64,000 nt of DNA. It comes from Hespellia sp. GTDB taxonomy: Bacteria > Bacillota > Clostridia > Lachnospirales > Lachnospiraceae. The notes beneath the pieces were generated by a model, which was not told where the DNA came from, made no database searches, and worked only from the letters and a program-made list of their open reading frames with translations. The stretch covers positions 1 through 64,000 of the forward strand of contig JAQUVD010000011.1 in the NCBI GenBank assembly GCA_028693555.1, written 5' to 3'. Position numbers and translations under genes: made by a program. Positions 16,691-25,238 of the stretch are shown in pieces. The first letter of the stretch is position 1, and every line of letters starts with the position of its first letter.

Positions 16691-17758
16691 ATGAAAAAGA
16701 AAATTACTTCCAACGACGTTGCCAAACTTGCGGGTGTATCACAAGCAACTGTATCCATGATTTTAAATAATAAAACCGGACCTTCGTTCAGCGAAGATAC
16801 GAAAAATAAAGTTTTAGACGCTGCAATCCAATTAGGTTACAAGACACCTTCTCTTACGGGCACAGCAACCGGTGAAAAATTAATTGCCGTTTTTATTCCA
16901 ACCCTATCCAACCCATATTACACACAGCTCACGGCTTCCATTGAAAAATACGCTCTCATGCAAGGTTACAAAATCATCTTATGTAATACCTCCCGAAACA
17001 AGGATTACGAGAATTACTATCTGGACTATTTTTCTCATTCCAAAACGGCTGGTATCATATTTACATTCGTACCAAGCTACCCTAAACTTGTAGAACAACT
17101 GTCACAGTCGATACCAATTGTACTCATCGGCGAAAAAAAAGATGAAATCACGATCCCTTCTATAGAATTAAGCAATATAAAAGCAGGCATTCTTATGGGA
17201 GAATACCTGCTCTCGTTGGGACACAGTCATATTGCCTTTTTGTCAACACCTATTCAAAATCTAAGTAGTGCACGTCAGCAGCGCATTAATGGAATCAAAC
17301 AGGCTATGGCTGAACACAATGTCAGTGATAATCTTGACATCATAATCAGTGATCACATTGTTGAAACAGATCAAAATAGTATTCCTTACGAGTACTCTGT
17401 CGGTTACGAGCTTGCAATAGAGTACACAAAGCGAACGAACGCAAAGGCCACCGCCTTTATAGGCGTAAATGATATGACCGCACTTGGAATCATATCAGCC
17501 CTAAGCAAATCAGGATATAAGATACCAGAGGACTTCTCCGTAGTTGGATTTGATAATATTTTCGTCAGTAGTGTCTCTATTCCATCCATCACTACAATTG
17601 AACATCATTTAAATCTGCGCAGCCAGTCTGCAGTTGATTTAATTATCAGCCGACATGCCGAATCCACATTAAGTAATCACATTTCTCCGCAAATCAATAA
17701 AATAGAGTATGATCCGCAATTAGTTATCCGCAATTCAACCGGACCGGCAAATCACTAA
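16691..17758 (+). CDS. LacI-family transcriptional regulator
   Basis: This 355-residue regulator has a LacI helix-turn-helix at residues 4-50 (ITSNDVAKLAGVSQATVSMILNN...LGYK) and a periplasmic-binding-like effector domain (KLIAVFIPTLSNPYYTQL, ILMGEYLLSLGHSHIAFL, VVGFDNIFVSSVSIPSITTIEH). It is divergent from the nine-gene TctCBA operon, so that operon is the probable target and the effector is likely the imported acid or a pathway intermediate. The ATG follows AGGAGAG. The usual CG-centred LacI operator is not obvious in the intergenic region; repeated ATTAAT hexamers are. Confidence 0.9.
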   Translation: MKKKITSNDVAKLAGVSQATVSMILNNKTGPSFSEDTKNKVLDAAIQLGYKTPSLTGTATGEKLIAVFIPTLSNPYYTQLTASIEKYALMQGYKIILCNTSRNKDYENYYLDYFSHSKTAGIIFTFVPSYPKLVEQLSQSIPIVLIGEKKDEITIPSIELSNIKAGILMGEYLLSLGHSHIAFLSTPIQNLSSARQQRINGIKQAMAEHNVSDNLDIIISDHIVETDQNSIPYEYSVGYELAIEYTKRTNAKATAFIGVNDMTALGIISALSKSGYKIPEDFSVVGFDNIFVSSVSIPSITTIEHHLNLRSQSAVDLIISRHAESTLSNHISPQINKIEYDPQLVIRNSTGPANH

Positions 17759-17798
17759 TTTTCGTCATTCTGATACTCGTGATAATTAGTCTCACCTG

Positions 17799-19001
17799 TC
17801 AGTTTTCCCTAGTTTTGAAGAACGGAATTTCTATATGAAATGCTTTCGTATATCCGCGTCCATCCTTCGCTTTCTCATACGGCTGAAGAAGGGTAATGGA
17901 ACCTCCATGAAGTTCCACGATTTTAGAAGCAATGCTCAGTCCCAGACCACTTCCGCCCCGATGCACCCTCGACTCATCTGCCATCACAAAGGGATCGAAA
18001 AGATGGTCGCAAATATTTGCTTCAATTCTGACTCCTGAATCAGCAACATCTACACTGACACGGTCATACAGATTCTCTACGGCGATAAGAAGCACCGTAT
18101 GTTCCGGGTTATGCCGGATTGCATTTTGGATCAGATTCGTAAGTGCCCGGGACATCTGCACCACATCAACCGATGTAAGAATCGGCAGTTCTGGAATGTC
18201 CATAACAAGTTCAAATCCTGCCGCCTCAAGGTCTGAATAATTCGCAGCGACTGCTTCCATGATGACTTCAGACAGATTCAGCTTTTCACATTTCAACCGA
18301 AAGCCCTCGCTATCGAGCGTTACATATTGGAACAATAGATTGATCAACCTGCTCATCTGAATGGATTTAGATGAAATTGCGGTCAGATATTCCTCCTGTT
18401 TGTCTGTATCTGTCACCATATGATTCTTTAACGCATCTGCATAACCGGAAATGGTCGTGATCGGTGTCTTCAGATCATGCGCAATGTCCGATAACAATAG
18501 ATTCCTCTGTTGTTCAAAGATCTCACGCTCACGCGCGTCCTGCTTTCTGAGCTCTCTCACTTCCTGAACCACCCATCTGCTATATACCAACGCGGCAAAC
18601 AGATATGGTAACAGATAGAGTATCAATCCAGCTAACAGAATCACTACCAACAACAATAATGTCTTTGTTCGATCCTGGGCAGGAAGCCGGGCAAGATAGT
18701 CCTCCCAGCTATGGGAAGCCAGACGATTCAGCATGACCTGCAACGGCGCGCGCACCATCTCCGGGAACAGATTGACAAGCCCAAAACCCGCAAACCAGAG
18801 CAGGGCTACGACTATCGTAATCGGTGAAGAACGTGTCGCATTCATAATATACAGAACATCAATATGAAAATGTGCATTAATAAACGGATAAAAAACTGTG
18901 GTAAACAACAGGCTGAGCAGACTCTGACTAATTGCGATAAATAACAGCACCACGATCAGTCTTCGAATCAGAAATCCTGACAATTGTTCTTTCTGCTTCA
19001 T
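17799..19001 (-). CDS. Sensor histidine kinase
   Basis: This 400-residue membrane kinase has two transmembrane segments early on (about 11-36 and 60-80), a third at 114-138, a short linker, and a HisKA domain with the phospho-His at about 175 (SDIAHDLKTPITT). The ATPase part has the N box NLIQNAIRHNP, ADSG, and the G2 box GGSGLGLSIASKIVELHGG. It is of the VanS/envelope-stress type by pattern. The start at MKQKEQLSGF overlaps the response regulator stop as ATGA; an earlier in-frame codon lies deep in the regulator gene. Confidence 0.92.
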   Translation of the reverse strand: MKQKEQLSGFLIRRLIVVLLFIAISQSLLSLLFTTVFYPFINAHFHIDVLYIMNATRSSPITIVVALLWFAGFGLVNLFPEMVRAPLQVMLNRLASHSWEDYLARLPAQDRTKTLLLLVVILLAGLILYLLPYLFAALVYSRWVVQEVRELRKQDAREREIFEQQRNLLLSDIAHDLKTPITTISGYADALKNHMVTDTDKQEEYLTAISSKSIQMSRLINLLFQYVTLDSEGFRLKCEKLNLSEVIMEAVAANYSDLEAAGFELVMDIPELPILTSVDVVQMSRALTNLIQNAIRHNPEHTVLLIAVENLYDRVSVDVADSGVRIEANICDHLFDPFVMADESRVHRGGSGLGLSIASKIVELHGGSITLLQPYEKAKDGRGYTKAFHIEIPFFKTREN

Positions 19002-19687
19002 TTCGCAGCCTCCATACGGTAACCAAGACCACGAATCGTCTTGATATAGTGCTTCTCCTGGTCGTTGAGCTTGGTTCTTAATTTGCTGATACATACCATG
19101 ACATTATTATCATCTATCATGTATTCTTCCTGCCAGCCCGCCGAGAAAATCTGCTGCTTCGTGAACACCTTGCCCGGATTCTCCATAAGAAGCAGTATAA
19201 TACGGTATTCCACAGAGGTTAACTCAATCTCTACGTCATTTTGAAAAAGACAGCATCTCTCTGTATCCAGCCTCAGATCACGAAGCGTAAGTGCCGGCAG
19301 TTCCTTTTCTTTTGCTCCAAGCGAATAGAATCTGCGAATATTCGAATGAATCCTCGCCACTGCTTCCAACGGGTTGAATGGTTTCGTGAGATAATCATCT
19401 GCGCCCAGATCCAGACCTAAGATCTTATCGCTGTCCGCACTTTTCGATGAGAGCATCATGACAGGAATATTATTGGTTTCTCTGATCTTCTTTAGAACAT
19501 TCAGACCATTCATCTCCGGCATCATGATATCCAAAACCACAAGATCAATCTCGTTTTCTTTCAAAACGTCCAAAGCCTCAAGACCATTTGAGGCCTCGAG
19601 GACTTTGTATCCGTCTTTTTCTAAATATAATTTAAACAGTTCTCGTATTTCTTTTTCATCATCTGCAATTAAAATTTGATAATTCAT
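18998..19687 (-). CDS. OmpR/PhoB-family response regulator
   Basis: This 229-residue regulator has a receiver domain with phospho-Asp53 (VVLDIMMPEMNG), Asp9/Asp10 and the lysine in YLTKPF, then a winged-helix domain (LTSVEYRIILLLMENPGKVFTKQQIF...TIRGLGYRME). It is coupled to the downstream kinase by a four-base overlap and follows the DUF975 gene by 18 bases. Likely targets are its own operon, where CTTAAC repeats lie upstream of the DUF975 promoter. Confidence 0.95.
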   Translation of the reverse strand: MNYQILIADDEKEIRELFKLYLEKDGYKVLEASNGLEALDVLKENEIDLVVLDIMMPEMNGLNVLKKIRETNNIPVMMLSSKSADSDKILGLDLGADDYLTKPFNPLEAVARIHSNIRRFYSLGAKEKELPALTLRDLRLDTERCCLFQNDVEIELTSVEYRIILLLMENPGKVFTKQQIFSAGWQEEYMIDDNNVMVCISKLRTKLNDQEKHYIKTIRGLGYRMEAAK

Positions 19688-19705
19688 ACCTTCACCATCT
19701 CGTCC

Positions 19706-20485
19706 TTAGAACTCATGAATCACATCTTCCACTTGATTCGACTGTATCTGGCTTTGCTGATAATTCTGTTTGAGCACTTCATATAATGCCGCATCGGTCA
19801 TGTTCACATAAGGTCCTACATAGAATATTTCCAAAAGTCCACATGTAAAGACGGAAAGAAGGTGCCAGAGAATAAATGACAGATCTAATACAAATGCCTT
19901 CCACTTATTTCCCTGCATCATCTGCCTGCTGAGTGAAAATGCGGTCTCCATACTCATATCCGGATTCTCTGCGAGCAGATATGGAATCATTCTATACTCA
20001 TATCCCTTGATAATACCCGGAATAATCAATAATAATGACCACAAGATTGTATACAGATCACGGAAAAACATGATTTTCACACCGTTCCTGTAATTTTTGT
20101 CAAAGCCGGACAATACCTCTTTTACTTCTGCTTCCTTGTTCAGATTATTTACAAAGAATCTGGAACACCCCACTACAATCGGATTGAGAATGAATGCCCC
20201 AATCAGAAATATAATTGCAAAACAGATCAGGAAGATAACGATTGCCACGATACCCACAACAATCACTGCTGCTGCATCTACTGCCGGTGTGTGTGTCATA
20301 GAACTCTCTACTGAATTCGTAACCGCAGTGCTGTTACCGTTTCCCTGCATACGGTTGGCAACTGCACTCCCGAAATTCGAGCCACCCGCAAGTAACATAA
20401 TGATCAGTGAAACCAACACTGTTTTCCAATAATTTGATTTAAATCTTATCTTTGCTTTTTCTTTTAATTCTTTTCGTGTCCACAT
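19706..20485 (-). CDS. DUF975-family membrane protein
   Basis: This 259-residue integral membrane protein fits DUF975: the N-terminal RKELKEKAKIRFKSNYWKTVLVSL, then about five to six helices, with GYEYRMIPYLLAENPDMSMETAF and the KWKAFVLDLSFILW segment typical of the family. Function is unknown; many members sit with envelope-stress regulators, as here with the two-component pair transcribed after it. The start at MWTRKELK is supported by GGAGGT seven bases upstream; an earlier ATG lacks one. Confidence 0.85.
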   Translation of the reverse strand: MWTRKELKEKAKIRFKSNYWKTVLVSLIIMLLAGGSNFGSAVANRMQGNGNSTAVTNSVESSMTHTPAVDAAAVIVVGIVAIVIFLICFAIIFLIGAFILNPIVVGCSRFFVNNLNKEAEVKEVLSGFDKNYRNGVKIMFFRDLYTILWSLLLIIPGIIKGYEYRMIPYLLAENPDMSMETAFSLSRQMMQGNKWKAFVLDLSFILWHLLSVFTCGLLEIFYVGPYVNMTDAALYEVLKQNYQQSQIQSNQVEDVIHEF

Positions 20486-20528
20486 AATCCGGACCTCCTT
20501 TTTTGAATTCATTTTATTTGATGAACTC

Positions 20529-20583
20529 AGTATAACAGGAGAACCTTAACGCAAAAGGGGAACTATCTTAACTTAACCTTAAT
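20529..20583 (-). promoter_or_regulatory. Promoter and candidate response-regulator boxes of the DUF975-RR-HK operon
   Basis: A -10 TATACT reads left (20529-20534) with a poor -35 (CTTTTG, 20552-20557), as at activator-dependent promoters. CTTAAC occurs at 20545, 20567 and 20572, with CTTAAT at 20578. The cluster sits just upstream of the -35 and the lone copy lies 22 bp away, two helical turns, as expected for tandem OmpR-type dimers. Confidence 0.5.
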
Positions 20584-20680
20584 CAACCATGTAATCTCTG
20601 TAATCGGCTTCACATGCGAACAACATGTATCTTCCTCCAACAAATCCCATATAACCGTCCAAAACATCATATCCCTTCAT
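20579..20680 (-). CDS. 33-residue small protein (GYMGFV...LFA.E.DY type)
   Basis: A short gene encodes a 33-residue peptide beginning MKGYDVLDGYMGFVGGRYM and ending in an acidic, tyrosine-rich tail (ADYRDYMVD). The ATG has AAAGGATGG upstream. The composition (five Tyr, four Met, acidic C-terminus) and the GYMGxVxGxYMLFAxExDY pattern resemble small unnamed proteins I recall from Lachnospiraceae genomes; this rests on memory. No membrane helix is evident. It lies upstream of the DUF975 operon, its stop touching the CTTAAC boxes. Confidence 0.65.
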   Translation of the reverse strand: MKGYDVLDGYMGFVGGRYMLFACEADYRDYMVD

Positions 20681-20767
20681 CTTGACCATCCTTTCTATAT
20701 CTGAGTCCCTGCCTGGTTTCTCTTTGATATAGATAGGATAACAAAATCAATGGGTTATAAATCGGAC

Positions 20768-21901
20768 TTATCTAAGATCGATTAAATGATATGCCCGTGT
20801 TCCGAGTCCGATTTTCTCGGCATGCTCCATGCATGATTTCCACTCTGATTCCGGTGTCGAATTCACAAAGTTGTCTTTCTGGTCTACAAATCCCGGTTTT
20901 CTCATGTTGCGGTCAATCTGTCCTCCCGGCAGCGGCTCTGCCTTCAGACAGGCATCTGCACAGGCCTGATCGAGCGCCAGCGGATCAAAGGATGCGAACA
21001 TTCCGATATTTGGCAAAATCGGTGCATCATTCTCACAGTGACAGTCACAGTTTGGAGAGACATCCAGCACTAAAGAAATGTGGAAATTTGGTCTTCCGTC
21101 CACAACAGCCTTCGTATATTCTGCCATACGGCAGTTCAATTCCTTCACTGCTGCATCATTCGTAAATTGAATCGCATCAAAATTGCATGCTCCAATACAT
21201 CGTCCACAGCCCACACAATTAGCCTGATCAACACTCATCTTTTTACTTGTCTCGTCAAATACCAGACCATTGTTCGCACATTCCTTCTGGCAGCGTCTAC
21301 ATCCCACACAGTCTGCAGTTTCAACAGATGGCTGTCCATTACTGTGCTGATCCTTCTTTCCTGCACGCGAACCGCATCCCATACCAATATTTTTCAATGC
21401 TCCGCCAAATCCTGTCATTTCGTGGCCTTTGAAATGCGATAGACTGATAAATACATCTGCATCCATCACTGCCCTGCCAATTTTTGCAGCCTTAATATAT
21501 TCGCCCCCAACAACAGGCACTTCCACATCATCCGTTCCCTTTAATCCGTCTCCAATGATAATGGGACATCCTGCCGAGAGTGGTGTGAATCCATTTTCCC
21601 ATGCGCAGTAAAGATGCTCTAAGGCATTCTTGCGACTTCCCGGATACAGCGTATTACAATCCGTCAGAAACGGTTTCCCCCCAAATTCTTTTACTACATC
21701 CACAACCGCTTTTGCATAGTTCGGGCGCAGGTAGCTGATATTTCCCATCTCGCCAAAATGCATTTTAATTGCCACGAACTTATTCTCTAAATTCAAATCA
21801 GCAATTCCTGCTTTTTTGATTAATTTCTTTAACTTTGTTGGAAGCCCATCTCCATTTGCTTCCGTGTGAAAATCCGTAAAATATACGTTTGCTTTTTCCA
21901 T
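20768..21901 (-). CDS. DUF362 domain protein with two 4Fe-4S clusters
   Basis: This 377-residue protein has an N-terminal DUF362 domain (FVAIKMHFGEMGNISYLRP, SHFKGHEMTGFGGALKNIGMG) and a ferredoxin part with two cluster motifs, CVGCRRCQKEC and CVGCGRCIGAC, at about residues 195-240. A third cysteine group (CDCHCENDAP) follows. DUF362 proteins are widespread in anaerobes; an electron-transfer or metal-related role is assumed but no reaction is established. It is transcribed alone, with AGGAGGT before its ATG. Confidence 0.9.
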   Translation of the reverse strand: MEKANVYFTDFHTEANGDGLPTKLKKLIKKAGIADLNLENKFVAIKMHFGEMGNISYLRPNYAKAVVDVVKEFGGKPFLTDCNTLYPGSRKNALEHLYCAWENGFTPLSAGCPIIIGDGLKGTDDVEVPVVGGEYIKAAKIGRAVMDADVFISLSHFKGHEMTGFGGALKNIGMGCGSRAGKKDQHSNGQPSVETADCVGCRRCQKECANNGLVFDETSKKMSVDQANCVGCGRCIGACNFDAIQFTNDAAVKELNCRMAEYTKAVVDGRPNFHISLVLDVSPNCDCHCENDAPILPNIGMFASFDPLALDQACADACLKAEPLPGGQIDRNMRKPGFVDQKDNFVNSTPESEWKSCMEHAEKIGLGTRAYHLIDLR

Positions 21902-21970
21902 TTCAAAACCTCCTAATCGTGTACTTACTTTATCCTAACACATCTTCGATTTTTTTCATAGCTTCTGTAA

Positions 21971-22006
21971 TCCAAAAAAGAAACAGAGCAGCAAATTGCC
22001 GCTCTG
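21971..22006 (-). terminator. Terminator of the IIA-PfkB-SorE-HPr operon
   Basis: A near-perfect palindrome (21984-22006, CAGAGC and GCTCTG outer arms) lies about 25 bases past the HPr stop and is followed, on the minus strand, by TTTCTTTTTT. Confidence 0.8.
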
Positions 22007-22031
22007 CAAAAATCTTTGAATTTCTTTTCTC

Positions 22032-22298
22032 TTACGCTTCGCCTAGTCCGCTTTCAATTAAGTCAACCAGCTTTTTCAAATCTTCTTCTTCGTTTTCGCC
22101 ATTGCACTGTACGGTAATTTCTGTGCCAGCTTTGATTGCTGCTGCCATCAGATTCAGGATGCTTTTTGCCTGAACTGTCTTATCGCCTGTCAGTATTACG
22201 ACATCCGATGTGCATTTCATTGCCTCTTTTGCAAGAACGCCTGCCGGTCTTGCGTGAATTCCGGATTCGTTTTTAACGACTACTTTCTGAGATACCAT
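22032..22298 (-). CDS. HPr phosphocarrier protein
   Basis: This 88-residue protein carries phosphate from enzyme I to sugar-specific IIA domains. His15 in GIHARPAG is the phosphorylation site and Ser46 (QAKSILNL) is the regulatory serine of Gram-positive HPr. It is the last gene of a sugar operon rather than in a ptsHI operon, so it may be a dedicated, operon-specific HPr; the cell's main ptsH is not in this window. It is 15 bases downstream of the dehydrogenase gene. Confidence 0.92.
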   Translation of the reverse strand: MVSQKVVVKNESGIHARPAGVLAKEAMKCTSDVVILTGDKTVQAKSILNLMAAAIKAGTEITVQCNGENEEEDLKKLVDLIESGLGEA

Positions 22299-22313
22299 CT
22301 ATTTTTCCTCCTC

Positions 22314-23579
22314 TTAATATTCTACACCAAAGTGCTCGAATAAGATTTTTTCTGCCTCTGCACTCCATAAGCCTTTATTTGCTTTGCATGCTGCATCCAG
22401 TTTTGCAAATAATGGATCTGTTTTTCCAAGCTCCTCAAAATCAGCAATTGCTGTAAGTGGCATATCGAACTGTGTATAAGACAGCTTCTTTCCACCCGGA
22501 ATCTTAGGAAGATTGCATACAGTATCTGCTACGCAGTCAAGTCCTCCAACATGTGTAACCATAACTGCAGGGTTGATGATTCCTTTTGCTGCAAGATCCA
22601 GACTTTCTACAAGGTCATCCGTATTTCCACCTGTTGTTCCCATGATGTGTGCACTTGTGTAATGTGCATTGTATAAATTAATGTTTGCAGAGAACTGATT
22701 GTCTGTAGGTCCTGCAAAGAAGTTCATACATCCGTCAAATGCCATAACCTTATCTCCAAGCTCTGCAACTGCTTTATTTGGAATGTATACGAAGACATCA
22801 TCATAGCCATGTCCTTCTGATAAATCCATCAGATATTTTACCGGATCATCTACCGATGCTGTGTTTGCGTAAATGAGTTCTACTCCTGCTGCAGCTGCTT
22901 CTTCCTCAGAAATAACTTCGCGTGCTCTTGCAAGCTTTGCATCATCAATATCAGTTACAACGATTCTCTTTGGTTTGTTCTCAAAGCAAAGGCCATAGCT
23001 GACTGCTCCTAATCCCATTGGTCCACATCCGCCGAGTACGATGATATTTCCACCTTCTTTTGTACCCATTGCATGGTTGTAATTCTGTTTATTTGTATGA
23101 TAATTTGCGTGATATCCACCTACGATACAGCTCATTGGCTCACCGAGGGACGCTTCAAAGAATGCATCTCCATCATAGTTGAGCAGACATCCAAGTTCCA
23201 TTACCTCGTGAGGCATGATGCAGTATGTAGCAGCTCCACCACAGAATTCATAAGAATATCCAGGTGAGTCCAGTTTTCCCTGATAGTTCAGTGCCGGCTG
23301 AAGGGCAAATTTCTGACCAACTTTGTAATCATCTTTCCATTTCTCTCCAACCTGTGCAATGACACCTGCACACTCATGTCCTACGATAATTGGATTCGTT
23401 GCCATATTCTGTGGAGCTCTTTTATGCTTTAATCCCTGATCTGCTAATTTATATGTTGACATACAGATACTGTCACTCATTACTTTTACAAGAATTTCAT
23501 CCTCTTTGATTTCTGGTAATTCAAATTCCTCACATCTCAAATCATATGCTCCATACATTCTGACTGCTCTTGTTTTCAT
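22314..23579 (-). CDS. Zinc-dependent alcohol dehydrogenase, SorE/YggP-like (copy 1)
   Basis: This 421-residue medium-chain dehydrogenase resembles L-sorbose-1-phosphate reductase (SorE) and E. coli YggP. Visible are SDSICMSTYKLA, the GHECAGVIAQVG metal-site segment, the cofactor motif NIIVLGGCGPMGLGAVSYG and the distal FFAGPTDNQF. Such enzymes interconvert ketose 1-phosphates and hexitol phosphates. A second copy of about the same length lies in the neighbouring operon. Here it follows a PfkB kinase and precedes HPr, which points to a phosphorylated polyol or ketose as substrate. Confidence 0.82.
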   Translation of the reverse strand: MKTRAVRMYGAYDLRCEEFELPEIKEDEILVKVMSDSICMSTYKLADQGLKHKRAPQNMATNPIIVGHECAGVIAQVGEKWKDDYKVGQKFALQPALNYQGKLDSPGYSYEFCGGAATYCIMPHEVMELGCLLNYDGDAFFEASLGEPMSCIVGGYHANYHTNKQNYNHAMGTKEGGNIIVLGGCGPMGLGAVSYGLCFENKPKRIVVTDIDDAKLARAREVISEEEAAAAGVELIYANTASVDDPVKYLMDLSEGHGYDDVFVYIPNKAVAELGDKVMAFDGCMNFFAGPTDNQFSANINLYNAHYTSAHIMGTTGGNTDDLVESLDLAAKGIINPAVMVTHVGGLDCVADTVCNLPKIPGGKKLSYTQFDMPLTAIADFEELGKTDPLFAKLDAACKANKGLWSAEAEKILFEHFGVEY

Positions 23580-23635
23580 TTCTTTGATCTCCTTTTCATT
23601 GATAAATTTATTTGACTGTGTAATCCATTTGTTAC

Positions 23636-24568
23636 TTATTTTAAAGTCTCAATTTCTACCTGCTTTAACAACTCTTCTACCATTTCCTTCTTTGGTGGCT
23701 TGGTTCCGATTGTCATAACAGCTCCTGCTGAGACTGCCATACACATTGCAATTGTCTTTTCTGCCGTGTACTTCTGATCCCATGAATATGCAAGTGCTGC
23801 AACCATTGCATCTCCTGCGCCTACCGTAGAATGTGCTTTGACATTCAAGCCTGCACATCTGTACTTCTCACCGTCAATCAAGAACATTGCACCGCTTTTT
23901 CCCATGGATACAGCAACTGTGCTGACCCCTTTCTCTAGCATCTGCTTTGCAACTCCAAGAACCTCTTTCTCAGATGCGCGGTAATCAAATCCTGCATACT
24001 GCTCCAGTTCAAACCGGTTTGGCTTGATGATATCCGGTCCTGCCTGAAGTGCTTTTGTGAATAATTCTCCGTCTGCATCCAAGATGACTTTTGCACCTTT
24101 TCCATGCACGAGGCGGATGATTCTCTCGTAAATATCTTTTTCAACGCCCTTCGGAATACTTCCAGCCAGTACGAAAAGTACATCTTCATTTGCATAGCCT
24201 TCGATCTTTTCTAAAAGTTTCTCTACATCTTCTTTTGTAAGCTCCGGTCCCTGTTCGTTTAACTCTGTTAATTCACGATTCGCTTCTACTACTTTTGTGT
24301 TGGTCCGAGTTTCACCTTCCACTTCGATGAAATCTGTTTGAATCCCCTCTCGATTCAGTACGTGCTCTATGGTCTTTCCTGCATCTCCTGCGATAAACCC
24401 GATTGCTGTGCTTTTCCCGCCCAGCTCGTTGATTGTCTTCGATACATTGATTCCTTTGCCACCGACATCTTTCTCTACGCTTTTAATTCGGTTTAATTCA
24501 CCCTTCTGGAGCTGATCCACATCGATTGTTTTATCGATTGCAGGATTCATTGTAACTGTAATAATCAT
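23636..24568 (-). CDS. 1-phosphofructokinase-type PfkB sugar kinase
   Basis: This 310-residue enzyme has the FruK/LacC pattern: MIITVTMNPAIDKTIDV start, VGGKGINVSKTINELGG substrate motif, and STVGAGDAMVAALA catalytic motif. The family phosphorylates fructose 1-phosphate or tagatose 6-phosphate. It lies between a PTS IIA and the SorE-like dehydrogenase, so it probably makes a ketose bisphosphate for an aldolase. The start is set at MIITVT, with GAGGAG upstream; it comes directly after the IIA stop. Confidence 0.88.
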   Translation of the reverse strand: MIITVTMNPAIDKTIDVDQLQKGELNRIKSVEKDVGGKGINVSKTINELGGKSTAIGFIAGDAGKTIEHVLNREGIQTDFIEVEGETRTNTKVVEANRELTELNEQGPELTKEDVEKLLEKIEGYANEDVLFVLAGSIPKGVEKDIYERIIRLVHGKGAKVILDADGELFTKALQAGPDIIKPNRFELEQYAGFDYRASEKEVLGVAKQMLEKGVSTVAVSMGKSGAMFLIDGEKYRCAGLNVKAHSTVGAGDAMVAALAYSWDQKYTAEKTIAMCMAVSAGAVMTIGTKPPKKEMVEELLKQVEIETLK

Positions 24569-24569
24569 A

Positions 24570-25031
24570 CTAATTCTCCTCACCTTTCAACATTTCATAT
24601 ACTTCCTGTGCCGTCCCGTTCACAAGCTTTTCGACACTTCCTTCATCTAACATCTTCTCAGCAATCACGGATAAGATCTGTAAATGTTCTTCTCCAACAC
24701 CGGCGATACCGACAACAATTTTTGCTCTCTCTGTTCCCCAAGGTGTTCCTTCCGGGAAAATCATAACTGCAATACCGGAAGCTTTAATTTCTTTCTTGGC
24801 TTCCTCTACTCCATGAGGCAGTGCCAGTTCATTTCCCATGTATGTAGAAAATGACTCTTCTCTTTTGATCATTGCTTCTACATATGGCTGATCCACATAT
24901 CCGGAATCCACTAACATCTGTCCGACCGTCCGGATTACATTTTCCTGTGTATCCTCTGTGCAGTTCACACGAACATTTTCCGGATACAGAAGTGCAAGTT
25001 TTTTTGGTTCTTCTTTTTTCTTAAAAAACAT
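24570..25031 (-). CDS. PTS fructose/mannitol-type IIA protein
   Basis: This 153-residue protein is a single-domain EIIA of the fructose-mannitol family. His73 in ELALPHGVEEAKK is the phospho-site, and SGIAVMIFPEGTPWG...AKIVVGIAG follows the family pattern of mannitol IIA. It takes phosphate from HPr and passes it to a IIB domain; no IIB or IIC is in this transcription unit, so it likely serves one of the three MtlA-type permeases upstream. First gene of its operon. Confidence 0.9.
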   Translation of the reverse strand: MFFKKKEEPKKLALLYPENVRVNCTEDTQENVIRTVGQMLVDSGYVDQPYVEAMIKREESFSTYMGNELALPHGVEEAKKEIKASGIAVMIFPEGTPWGTERAKIVVGIAGVGEEHLQILSVIAEKMLDEGSVEKLVNGTAQEVYEMLKGEEN

Positions 25032-25089
25032 CTTTTCTTCCTCCTTTAAATTTTATATTTTTTTGATTTTCTTTTTTCTTTCTGACATC

Positions 25090-25182
25090 ATTATAAGCCC
25101 TGAAACACACGAATTACAATCCAAAGAAGATGGGCTTTGACGTCATCAAATAGTGCCAATTTCTAGGTTTGAAAAAAGTGTC
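25090..25182 (-). promoter_or_regulatory. Promoter and upstream TTGRCAC boxes of the IIA-PfkB-SorE-HPr operon
   Basis: Reading left: -35 TTGTAA (25114-25119), 18-bp spacer, -10 TATAAT (25090-25095). AATTGGCACT lies at 25152-25161, 57 bp upstream of the -10, and a second box TTGACACT overlaps 25175-25182. The first is identical to a box at the same distance before the PRD-regulator operon. Confidence 0.55.
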
Positions 25183-25184
25183 AA

Positions 25185-25219
25185 AAAGGATATGACTTTT
25201 CTGACTTGTCATATCCTTT
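25185..25219 (-). terminator. Terminator of the PRD-IIA-kinase-IICB-SorE-aldolase operon
   Basis: A perfect 12-bp stem (25185-25196 with 25208-25219) follows the aldolase stop by about 20 bases and is trailed on the minus strand by a T-rich stretch. Confidence 0.75.
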
Positions 25220-25238
25220 GATTTATCTTGTTCCGTTT

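Noticed and set aside
25152-25161. AATTGGCACT read as a sigma-54 -24 box
   Set aside because: TGGCAC is there, but the -12 GC at the right spacing is missing at both sites, consensus sigma-A promoters lie downstream, and neither PRD regulator has a sigma-54 AAA+ domain.
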